A stretch of 64,000 bases of DNA, from assembly GCF_029626265.1 (NCBI RefSeq), contig NZ_JARUBN010000001.1, forward strand, positions 7,939,001 through 8,003,000, given 5' to 3'. Below, in pieces: positions 18,301-25,181 of the stretch; position 1 is the stretch's first letter; each line of letters begins with the position of its first letter. Below the pieces are notes generated by a model. It saw only the letters and a list, made by a program, of their open reading frames with translations. It ran no database searches and had not been told where the DNA came from. Made by a program: the position numbers and the translations under genes. The stretch is from Micromonospora sp. WMMD1102. GTDB taxonomy: Bacteria; Actinomycetota; Actinomycetes; Mycobacteriales; Micromonosporaceae.

Positions 18301-19093
18301 CGCCTCCGACGACTGGGGCCGGGGCTTCGCCCTGGTGGTACGCGGCGCGGTGGCGCGCGGGGTGGGCGAACCGGAGCACGCCACCGATCTGCTCACCGAC
18401 GCGCTCGGCTACGGTCGGCGCACCTCGCACCCGCTGCTGACCGGGCTCGCCGGCACACTGCGCGGGTTCGTGGCGCTGGACCGGGGCGACGTCGCGGCGG
18501 CGGAACGGGACGCCGAGGCGGTGCTGGCGGCGGTGGAGCCGCACAATCCGCTGGCGCCGACCCAGCTCGGTCCCCGGATGCTGCTCGCGACGAGCCGGTT
18601 GGCCGACGGCGACGCGGCGACGGCGGTACGGCTGCTCGAACCGATCGCCACCGCCGGTGCGGTGCCCTCGGTGCTGGTAAGCCGCCGCCAGGCCCTGGCC
18701 CGGTACGCTTCCGCGCTGCTCGCCGACGGGCGTACGGCGGACGCGCTGGACTGGGCCCGGCAGGCGGCCGAGTCTCCGGGCGAGGACATCCGCAGTCGGG
18801 TGATCGCGGTGCGGGTACTCGCCGAGACGCTGGCCGGGGCGGGTCAGCCGGTGGCGGCGGCGGAGGCTGCCGAGGAGGCGGTCCGGCTGGCGTACTCGAC
18901 GCAGCAGGCAAGTGAACGGGCTGCGGCGGAGGAACTGCGGGACCGGCTGCTCCGGCCGTCGACGGGGCCCGCCCCGGACCGGCCGGTGCTGGTCCGGCAG
19001 CGGCGGGACATCGAGGAGTTGCCGGGTCCGGCCGTCCAGTTCGATACCGTCGATCTCCGGGATACCGCCCGGCCGGGACAGCCGCTAGCCTAG
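15353..19093 (+). CDS. Class III adenylate/guanylate cyclase fused to STAND-type ATPase and TPRs
   Basis: The 1246-residue protein starts with a zinc ribbon (CPVCG...CHNCG, residues 2-20). A class III cyclase domain follows (about 35-205) with VLFGDLSDFT and GDGIMAVFG for metals, the Lys in DKLTGDG typical of ATP selection, and GDTVNTAARL for transition-state contacts. A P-loop ATPase domain follows (FVGRETEI, then AEAGIGKS near 259), with LAVIVDDLHDA as Walker B. The C-terminal 500 residues are TPR-like helical repeats. The key cyclase residues look intact, so it probably makes cAMP, controlled by the ATPase/TPR half. No transmembrane segment is present. It is coupled (GTGA) to the hydrolase gene, and crp lies 13 kb downstream. 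Confidence 0.92.
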   Translation: MTCPVCGTVAVPGARFCHNCGVALPAAATLPQAERRVVTVLFGDLSDFTSWSEDLDPERVSTVTDRVLAALAGAVKTFGGHVDKLTGDGIMAVFGAPVAHEDDAERAVRAALSMQRAVRRVLDDEQGGGAPLGLRVGLNTGDVVAGIQASIEYTVIGDTVNTAARLADAAAIGAVYAGARTAAATRRVASWRQLRPLRLKGKREPVEAYELLGLLDAPGTRSGLGDEAPFVGRETEIGRVAGRLAEVIDQGQPRVLLMTAEAGIGKSRFAAEVERLAAGYDVGAGRYATHTGARVLSVKCAAFGERRRLAPLADLVRAAVGLPDSPATAVTRPVVEERLRRLGQRLSRYRPDPPPVAVDLLLALLGYAELPPAHGTVPAGPAEWSAGEPGPDSDAIPAAVAELLSALAAETPLAVIVDDLHDATPETVDALGVTLSRLTGPVLVLLFGRPELVRTAGALTRVSDAEVHALPPLRGADAARLLTAYLGGGRLPQADVDRLLATAQGNPFYLAELVTLLMERGALTTVRGRGSAGIWRLAPGSLGSRLLSRDLAAVLAARIDALPADARAALRDAAVVGDTVPAGALEALRERRAGREGRPTAVVAVELERAVEELLQRRMLHRNRDGYIFATPLMREAVYAGIGKADLADRHAALAEWAAPPNPGAGLAEAVPSGASGLPTAERDAFVAEHAERASALADVISLRPDATARNVAPLGMAALGRSARRALAAGEPAQAVEYAERAARLAGESVPGGDRLVHARALLQVGRIAEALAFAEKIGANAGDDVAVRAGALLVVGQAYLAQGDQARAVHSWQEALQVATRHDLPGPRASAMRRLGMADFVSGRLSQASSRFAGAYQVNLDADDPRGQAWSLQNLAWVTTTRGDFAGTDAVLGRAARLFAEIDDPVGRAWLRGTTAFARLLAGRLGEARRLAQVFLPFGERVSEAWAVGTLRAVEAFAAAELGELADADREARRAYRDFAAASDDWGRGFALVVRGAVARGVGEPEHATDLLTDALGYGRRTSHPLLTGLAGTLRGFVALDRGDVAAAERDAEAVLAAVEPHNPLAPTQLGPRMLLATSRLADGDAATAVRLLEPIATAGAVPSVLVSRRQALARYASALLADGRTADALDWARQAAESPGEDIRSRVIAVRVLAETLAGAGQPVAAAEAAEEAVRLAYSTQQASERAAAEELRDRLLRPSTGPAPDRPVLVRQRRDIEELPGPAVQFDTVDLRDTARPGQPLA

Positions 19094-19139
19094 ATCCACT
19101 GCCGTCCATGGGGACCGGCGCCGGTGTGAAGGACCGCGG

Positions 19140-19583
19140 GTGAAGCTGCCTCGTACCGCCGCAGGCTGGACCGTCGCCGTCTTCGGAGGGCTTGCCGCGC
19201 TGCTCGGCGCCGTCGGCCTGATCCGTCCCGAGTGGCTGCTCGGCATGCTCGGCTTCGAGGTGCTCGACCCGGCCGGGCGGGCCACCGGTGACCACACCCG
19301 CACCTTCGTGGCCGCCTCGTCGATGGCCTCGTTGAACATGGGCGTCTACTACCTGCTCGCGGCGGCTACCCAGTGGCGGTCGTTCTTCGCGTTCACCGTG
19401 CCGTTCCGGCTGCTGACCTTCACCGTCTTCACGGTGCTGGTGTTGACCGGGGTGGCGCCGGGACGGTTCTTCGGAGTGGCCCTCTGGGAGGGTATCGGTG
19501 CGCTTGCCACCGCCGCCGGTCTCTGGTACGACGGCCGGCGCGATGGCAACCAGCCGGTAACAGCCGAGGGTGCGGGGGGCTGA
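19140..19583 (+). CDS. Four-helix membrane protein of unknown function
   Basis: The 147-residue product has hydrophobic segments near residues 10-30, 60-80, 83-105 and 112-130, consistent with four transmembrane helices. No known domain was recognised; conserved-looking polar features are HTRTFVAASSMASLNMG and the C-terminal WYDGRR. The GTG follows AAGGA at suitable spacing. It lies 46 bp after the cyclase gene and 31 bp before the kinase start, in the same direction, so it may be expressed with either. Confidence 0.72.
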   Translation: MKLPRTAAGWTVAVFGGLAALLGAVGLIRPEWLLGMLGFEVLDPAGRATGDHTRTFVAASSMASLNMGVYYLLAAATQWRSFFAFTVPFRLLTFTVFTVLVLTGVAPGRFFGVALWEGIGALATAAGLWYDGRRDGNQPVTAEGAGG

Positions 19584-19614
19584 ACCGACTCATGTTCCCG
19601 GTATTTTCGAATCT

Positions 19615-21453
19615 GTGACGGAGACCCCGCCTGGCGCGCTGCCGATGCCCGTCGTGCCAGGTCTGACGGATTTGCAGGTGTTTGCCCGGGGTGGCTACGC
19701 CACCGTCTACCGGGCCACCCAGCAGTCCGTGGGCCGTGAGGTGGCGGTGAAGGTCGAGAACCGCACGCTGGACAGCGAGCGGGACCAGCGCCGGTTCCTC
19801 CGCGAGGCCCGGGCCGCCGGCCGGATGTCCTCGCACCCGCACGTGGTCGACCTCTTCGACGCCGGGGTCACCGAGGACCAGCACCCCTATCTGATCATGG
19901 AACTCTGCGACGGGTCGTACGCCGAGCGGATGCGTACCTCGCCGCTGGATCCGGCGGAGGCGCGGGACGTCGGCGTGAAGATCGCCGACGCGCTCGCCGA
20001 CGCACACCAGCTCGGGGTGCTGCACCGGGACGTCAAGCCGGCCAACATCCTCTACTCCCGGTTCAACGAGCCGGCGCTTGCCGACTTCGGGCTGGCCGTA
20101 CTCGCCGAGGCGCGCGACTCGGCGATCACGCTGGAGGTGCTGACCCCGGCGTACGCGCCGCCGGAGATGTTCCGGCACAGTCCACCCTCGCCGGCCGTCG
20201 ACGTCTACGCCCTCTGCGCCACCCTCTACGCGGTGATGAGCGGCAAGCCGCCGCGCTGGCAGGCCGACCGCAACCCCGGACTGCTCGCCCTGCTGGAACT
20301 CTTCACCGAGCCGATTCCCGAGCTGCCGGGCGTACCGGGCCGGTTTCTCGACCTGCTGCGCTACGGGATGGCGAACGATCCCGCCGACCGGCCCAGCGCG
20401 GAACAGTTGCGGGACCTGCTCGCGGCCGTACCACTGGATCCGCCGACGGTGGTCAACACGCCGAAGTCGGGCGTGGTCGCCGCCGTGCCGGTGTCGGGGA
20501 TCCCGGTTTCCGGGATTCCGGTCTCCGGGATTCCGGTCTCCGGCGGCTCCTGGCCGCCCGGCGCGCTCCGCGACCAGTCCGGCGCAGGCGCCTCCGGCGG
20601 CGGAGTCTCGTCGGGTGCCGGAGTGGGGGCGGCGGCCGGGTCCACCTCCACGCCCTCGCCCCGCATGCCGGTCTCGGGCGTTCCGGTCTCCGGCGTGCCC
20701 GTCTCCGGCGTGCCCGTCTCCGGGAGTCCGGTCTCCGGGAGTCCGGTTTCCGGGAGTCCGGTTTCCGGGGCGTCGACCTCGGGTGGTGCACCGCCCAGCG
20801 TCTACCTTTCGAGGTCCTACACGCCGCCGCCACCCCGGCCCGGATCCGGGCCGCCCGAGGTGGACGGCGAGCCGACCGTCTCCCGGCCGAGCCGCCGCAA
20901 ACGGCGTTACTGGATCTTCGGCGGGCTGGGCGCGCTGGCTCTGGTCGCCACCATGGCCGGCGGCTCCTGGTACGTCGCCACCCGGGGCGGGCCGGGCCCG
21001 TCGCCGAGCGGGCGGGCGCTGCCCAGCACCGCCGGCCCGACCGCCGGTCGTCCGACGGCCGGGATCGGTGCCCTGCCAGGCTGCCAGCTGCCGCTGCCCG
21101 AGGTCGCCCGCTGCCCGGTCGAGCTGGAGTGCTTCGGGCCGGTCCGGCTGCGGGGCACCGCGGCGGAGGCCAGCGAGACGTCCTGCGCGGGCCGGCACAC
21201 CTGGGAGTCCTATGCCGAGGGTGACCTGCCGTACGGGCTGGACCCGGCCGACCACGCGGCGGTGAAGGACGACGGCACGGTCCGCCAGGTCTGCAACGCG
21301 ACAGTTTTCCGGCGCACCACCACGCTCATCGACACCGCCGCATGGAAGTTCGAGGTGTTGCCGCCGACGGCCGGGGAGGCAGGCCGGACCTTCCGCTGCC
21401 TGGCCGGCAAGGGCGTCGACCGGCTCACCGGCCCCACCCTGACCGCCAACTGA
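19615..21453 (+). CDS. Transmembrane serine/threonine protein kinase
   Basis: The 612-residue Hanks-type kinase has VAVKVE (ATP-anchoring Lys), LHRDVKPANILY (catalytic loop near 138), ADFGLAV (near 156) and TPAYAPPEM (activation loop end). A Pro/Val/Ser/Gly-rich linker contains many PVSGx units. One transmembrane helix (about 430-452) leads to an exported domain of about 150 residues with six cysteines. Glycine-loop residues are reduced (ARGGYATVY). GTG 19615 was chosen because TATTTT lies 7 bp upstream and a longer start would overlap the previous gene. It precedes a GlnH-like lipoprotein and a membrane protein, suggesting a sensing module. Targets are unknown. Confidence 0.92.
   Translation: MTETPPGALPMPVVPGLTDLQVFARGGYATVYRATQQSVGREVAVKVENRTLDSERDQRRFLREARAAGRMSSHPHVVDLFDAGVTEDQHPYLIMELCDGSYAERMRTSPLDPAEARDVGVKIADALADAHQLGVLHRDVKPANILYSRFNEPALADFGLAVLAEARDSAITLEVLTPAYAPPEMFRHSPPSPAVDVYALCATLYAVMSGKPPRWQADRNPGLLALLELFTEPIPELPGVPGRFLDLLRYGMANDPADRPSAEQLRDLLAAVPLDPPTVVNTPKSGVVAAVPVSGIPVSGIPVSGIPVSGGSWPPGALRDQSGAGASGGGVSSGAGVGAAAGSTSTPSPRMPVSGVPVSGVPVSGVPVSGSPVSGSPVSGSPVSGASTSGGAPPSVYLSRSYTPPPPRPGSGPPEVDGEPTVSRPSRRKRRYWIFGGLGALALVATMAGGSWYVATRGGPGPSPSGRALPSTAGPTAGRPTAGIGALPGCQLPLPEVARCPVELECFGPVRLRGTAAEASETSCAGRHTWESYAEGDLPYGLDPADHAAVKDDGTVRQVCNATVFRRTTTLIDTAAWKFEVLPPTAGEAGRTFRCLAGKGVDRLTGPTLTAN
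20488..20547 (+). repeat. Four 15-bp repeats (PVSGI units) in kinase linker
   Basis: Units ccggtctccgggatt-like start at 20488, 20503, 20518 and 20533, in frame, encoding the repeated PVSGI pentapeptide. Confidence 0.9.
20668..20772 (+). repeat. Seven 15-bp repeats (PVSGV/PVSGS units) in kinase linker
   Basis: Seven in-frame units from 20668 encode PVSGV three times, then PVSGS three times and PVSGA. The array resembles the first one and probably arose from the same unit. Confidence 0.9.
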
Positions 21454-21470
21454 CCGCCAACTGACCGCCG
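21439..21470 (+). repeat. 11-bp tandem triplication across the kinase stop codon
   Basis: The unit ctgaccgccaa occurs at 21439 and 21450, then ctgaccgccg at 21461. The TGA stop (21451-21453) lies within the second unit. Confidence 0.85.
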
Positions 21471-21564
21471 GGCGATGCCGGTTGCCGTGCCGCGCTGACC
21501 ACCGAAGTGGACATTGCCGGTTACGCTCGGCGTCAGCATCCCCCTTCCAGACCGGGGTCCGCCG

Positions 21565-22506
21565 ATGACCGAGAGATCGCCCAGCGGCCGGGTACGGCTG
21601 CTCGGCACGACCCTGGCGGTCGTGCTCACCCTGCTGCTCGCCGCGGGGGCGGGCTGCGACAGCCAGCGCGGCCCCGAGCCGCCGTCGGTGCAGGAGAAGC
21701 TCAAACAGTCGCACATCTACGGCCAGAGCAAGCTGCGGATCGGGGTCGCCACCTTCGAGCCGCTGATGGGCGTACGCGAGGAGAACGGCGAGTACCGCGG
21801 GTTCGACATCGACATCGCCCGGTACATCGCCGCCTCGCTCGGCTATGCCGGGGACGAGCGGATCGAGTTCGTGCACCTTGCCACCGAGGACCGGATCCCG
21901 GCACTGCAGAGCGGGCAGGTCGACATCGTGGTCTCCAGCTTCTCCATCACCGAGGAGCGGCAGAAGCTGGTGAGTTTCGCGGGGCCGTACTTCGTCACCA
22001 CCCAGGAGGTGATGATCCCCGTCGCGCTGAAGAACCAGGTCCGCACCATTGAGGACCTGCGCACCCCCGGTTTCCGGGTCTGCGTCGGCGGGGGGTCGAC
22101 CACCGAGGCGGAACTGGAGAAGCACGAGGTCAAGACACTCGTGGTGAAGAACGTCCGGGACTGCGTGCAGGGGATGATCGACAACAAGTACGACGCGGTC
22201 AGCTCCGACGAGACGATCCTCGCCGGCTTCCGCTCCAGCTACCCGACCCGGTTCGAGATCGTCGACATGCCGTTCGGCACCAGCGAGCAGCTCGGCGTCG
22301 GGGTGCCGATCAGCGATCCGGCCCTGCGTGACCTGGTCGCCTTCTTCCTACAGAAGAGCTACCTGGAGGGGCGGGCCGGCCGGACGAGTCCGTGGCTGTC
22401 GGCGTACCACCGCAACCTCGGGCCGTGGCTCGGGCCGGACCGTCAGCAGCCGCCGCCGCTGAACGTCCCGGACCTGGTGGACTTCGACGAGAAGGCACCG
22501 GTGTGA
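21565..22506 (+). CDS. GlnH-like amino-acid-binding lipoprotein (SBP family 3)
   Basis: The 313-residue product has a lipoprotein signal peptide (LLLAAGAGC, acylated Cys31) and a family 3 solute-binding domain. Recognisable blocks are LRIGVATFEPLMG, GFDIDIARYIAASLG, DIVVSSFSITEERQ and FAGPYFVTTQEVM, typical of glutamine/glutamate-binding proteins. ATG 21565 starts the signal peptide; a longer frame has no plausible leader. No ABC permease or ATPase gene is nearby, so a sensory role with the neighbouring kinase is more likely than transport. Known parallel: GlnH and GlnX sense amino acids for PknG in mycobacteria. The stop overlaps the next GTG (GTGA). Confidence 0.9.
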   Translation: MTERSPSGRVRLLGTTLAVVLTLLLAAGAGCDSQRGPEPPSVQEKLKQSHIYGQSKLRIGVATFEPLMGVREENGEYRGFDIDIARYIAASLGYAGDERIEFVHLATEDRIPALQSGQVDIVVSSFSITEERQKLVSFAGPYFVTTQEVMIPVALKNQVRTIEDLRTPGFRVCVGGGSTTEAELEKHEVKTLVVKNVRDCVQGMIDNKYDAVSSDETILAGFRSSYPTRFEIVDMPFGTSEQLGVGVPISDPALRDLVAFFLQKSYLEGRAGRTSPWLSAYHRNLGPWLGPDRQQPPPLNVPDLVDFDEKAPV

Positions 22507-23852
22507 TCCCCTCCGGGCCGGAGCCGACCGCTTCCCGGCCCGGCGCCCCGCGAGCTCGGACCGACGTCGACCCGGTGCGGCTGGCCGAGCTGCCGTTGAC
22601 AGGGGATCCGAAGTCCGGCGTCCCGGTGGGGATGGCGACCGCGGCCGACGGTGACGGCGACGGCGACGGCGACGGCCGGCGGGAGGGGCCGGCGCTCGGC
22701 TGGCCGTCCGCCACCGACGCGACGGAGCGGCGATCCCGGGCCAGCCAGTCGTTCTGGACGCTTGTCGTCGGGGTACCGGCGATCTTCTCGGTGCTCCGGC
22801 TCGGCGTCGAGGCCGGTGGCGAGTTGCAGACCACCCTGCTGCTGGTCGCCAACGTGAACCCGGTGAACCTGGCCGCCGCGCTGGTCACCACCGCCGCCCG
22901 GCTGGTCTCGGCCGGGCTGGTCGCGGTCTTCGCGATCGGCGCCGTGCTGCTGGTCAGCGCCGAGCGCAACCCGTCGCACCGGATCGGGCGCCGTCCGCCG
23001 ATCTTCGCCCGCTGGCGGGCGACCGCCCCGCCGTGGGTGGTGATCGCCAGCTTCGCCGTCGCGCTCGCCACCTGGCCGATCCTCTACCTGCCGCTGCTGC
23101 TGCCGGCGTTCGCGGCCGCCTTCCAGCTCAGTCCGGACCGGCTCGACGAGCGGCGGATCCCCCGGCTGCTGATCCTCGGCGCGCTGCTGGCCGGTTACGC
23201 CGTACTGGTGCTGCCGACCCTGGGCGACGCCTGGGCGCAGCGGGAGGCGTTCGCGGTACTCGTCGTCGCGGCCCCGCCGCTGCTGGCGATGCTCGTCACC
23301 GGGCCCGTACCGGTGGTGGTGGCCCGACCGCTCGCCATGACCGCGCAGCTGGCGGTGCTCGGGATGCTCTGCTGGGCGGCGCTGCCGGTGATCACCACTC
23401 CGGTGCTGCCGCTGACCGTGACCACGATCCGGCCCGCCGACGACGGCACCCACACCGGGACGAATTCCGGGACCGGCACCGGGACGGATTCCGACACCGG
23501 GACGGATTCTGGGACCGACACCGGGACGGGTTCCGGGGTGACGCAGCCGGGTCCGGGCGGCGGGTCGGGGGCGCCGGGGTCGGAGACCGGCGGCGTCGAG
23601 CGGATCCGGGGACACGTGATCACCGTGGACGATGTCAACATGGTGATCCTCCAGGAGCGGGGCGGGGTCCGGTACGTGCCGACCGGCCAGGTCGAGGCGC
23701 AGGTGCTCTGCCCGACCGAGGAGGAACTGCCCCGGTACCGGCTGCGGATCCACGGCTTCCACGTGGAGGACTCGCTGCTGGAGGGGATGGGTCGGCGGGT
23801 ACGCCCGGTGAACCGGATCGACGCGGAGTGCCGTACCGGCCCGGTCCGCTGA
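22503..23852 (+). CDS. Polytopic membrane protein coupled to GlnH-like lipoprotein
   Basis: The 449-residue product has a charged N-terminus with a Gly/Asp repeat (DGDGDGDGDG). About six hydrophobic segments lie between residues 80 and 310 (for example VVIASFAVALATWPILYLPL). A Gly/Thr/Ser/Asp linker (GTGTDSDTGTDSGTDTG) leads to a C-terminal soluble domain of about 80 residues. No family was recognised. GTG 22503 overlaps the previous TGA, giving tight coupling to the binding lipoprotein. By analogy with GlnX it could relay ligand binding to the kinase, but sequence similarity to GlnX was not established. Confidence 0.78.
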   Translation: MIPSGPEPTASRPGAPRARTDVDPVRLAELPLTGDPKSGVPVGMATAADGDGDGDGDGRREGPALGWPSATDATERRSRASQSFWTLVVGVPAIFSVLRLGVEAGGELQTTLLLVANVNPVNLAAALVTTAARLVSAGLVAVFAIGAVLLVSAERNPSHRIGRRPPIFARWRATAPPWVVIASFAVALATWPILYLPLLLPAFAAAFQLSPDRLDERRIPRLLILGALLAGYAVLVLPTLGDAWAQREAFAVLVVAAPPLLAMLVTGPVPVVVARPLAMTAQLAVLGMLCWAALPVITTPVLPLTVTTIRPADDGTHTGTNSGTGTGTDSDTGTDSGTDTGTGSGVTQPGPGGGSGAPGSETGGVERIRGHVITVDDVNMVILQERGGVRYVPTGQVEAQVLCPTEEELPRYRLRIHGFHVEDSLLEGMGRRVRPVNRIDAECRTGPVR

Positions 23853-23894
23853 GCTGGCGCCGGCACACCACGGCGGTTCGGGTGTTCGGGTGGC

Positions 23895-25121
23895 TCAGTA
23901 GCTCTTCGGCTGCCGCAGTACGCGCTGGGCGACGAAGTTGAGGATCATCTCCCGGCTGACCGGTGCGATCCGGCCGGCCCGTACCGCGCCGAGCAGGGTG
24001 GCCACCCCGTAGTCGGTGGTCATGCCGTTGCCGCCGTGCACCTGGATGGCGGTGTCCACGGCCAGCGCCGCCGCCTCGGCCGAGGCGTACTTGGCCAGGT
24101 TCGCGGCGACACCCGCCTCGACGTCCCGGCCGGCGTCGTAGAGGGTGGCGGCCTTGGCGGTCATCAGCCGGGCGAGTTCCACCTGGACGGCCGCGTGCGC
24201 GAGTGGATGCGAGACGCCCTGGTGGGTGCCGACCGGCCGGCCCCAGACCCGCCGGGTGGCGGTGTAGCCGGAGGCGCGCTCGATGGCGTACCGGCCGGTG
24301 CCCGCGCTCATCGCGGCGACCGTGATCCGCTCCGGGTTGAGCCCGGCGAAGAGGGCCGGCAGTCCGGTGTCCAGCCCGCCCCGGTCGTCCGGCTCGGCCG
24401 TCCCGCCGACCAGTGCGTCGCCGGGCAGCCGGACGTCGTCGAGGTAGAGCAGCCACTGGTTCTCCGGGGAGACGATCTCCATCTCCAGCTTGGACCGGGT
24501 CAGTCCGGCCGCGTCCGTCGGGACGAGGAAGAGCGCCGGCCGCAGCCGCTCGTCGGCCTGTCGCGTCGGGGTGGCCGGTTGCGTCGGGGTGGCTGGCTCG
24601 TCGTCGGGTACCCGGGCGACGACCAGGACGTGATCGGCCTCGTCCACGCCGGAGATGAAGCACTTGCGGCCGGAGAGTACCCATTCGGCGCCCTCCCGTC
24701 GGGCCACCGTGCCGAGCCGGTGGAAGTTCGAGCCGGCCTCCGGCTCGGTGATGGCGAAGGCGATCTTCGACGATCCGTCGGCGAGCCCCGGCAGGAAGGT
24801 ACGCCGCTGCGCCTGTGTGCCGTGCCGGCCGATCACCGTGCCGGCGATGGCCGGCGAGACCACCAGGAGCAGCAGCGGGCAGCCGGTCGCCGCCAGTTCC
24901 TCGCAGACGATGGCGAGTTCGGTGATGCCGCCGCCACCGCCGCCGTACTCGACCGGGATGTTGACCCCCAGATATCCCAGCCGGCCCGCCTCGTCCCACA
25001 GTTCCGTGGTGTGCTCGCCGGCCTTCGCCCTGGCGACGAAGTAGTCGTGGCCGTAGCGCTGCCCGAGCGCCCGGACGGCCTCCCGGAGCTGCCGCTGCTC
25101 GGGGGTGGGATCGAAGTCCAT
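23895..25121 (-). CDS. Acyl-CoA dehydrogenase
   Basis: The 408-residue flavoprotein begins MDFDPTPEQRQLREAVRALG. It has the FAD-binding segment IAFAITEPEAGSNFHRL and the C-terminal VHGGNGMTTDYGV of the ACAD family. It introduces a C2-C3 double bond into an acyl-CoA. The specificity-determining catalytic base was not assigned. It is the last gene of a minus-strand catabolic cluster with a biotin-dependent carboxylase and an AtuA-family protein. That set suggests oxidation of a branched or isoprenoid acyl-CoA, as in citronellyl-CoA or isovaleryl-CoA breakdown. The cluster substrate is inferred, not shown. Confidence 0.9.
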   Translation of the reverse strand: MDFDPTPEQRQLREAVRALGQRYGHDYFVARAKAGEHTTELWDEAGRLGYLGVNIPVEYGGGGGGITELAIVCEELAATGCPLLLLVVSPAIAGTVIGRHGTQAQRRTFLPGLADGSSKIAFAITEPEAGSNFHRLGTVARREGAEWVLSGRKCFISGVDEADHVLVVARVPDDEPATPTQPATPTRQADERLRPALFLVPTDAAGLTRSKLEMEIVSPENQWLLYLDDVRLPGDALVGGTAEPDDRGGLDTGLPALFAGLNPERITVAAMSAGTGRYAIERASGYTATRRVWGRPVGTHQGVSHPLAHAAVQVELARLMTAKAATLYDAGRDVEAGVAANLAKYASAEAAALAVDTAIQVHGGNGMTTDYGVATLLGAVRAGRIAPVSREMILNFVAQRVLRQPKSY

Positions 25122-25181
25122 GCGGGGATGCCTTCCGACGAGGGGACCTGGGTGGGTGGCCGGGTCACGGCGGTTCCGTGG

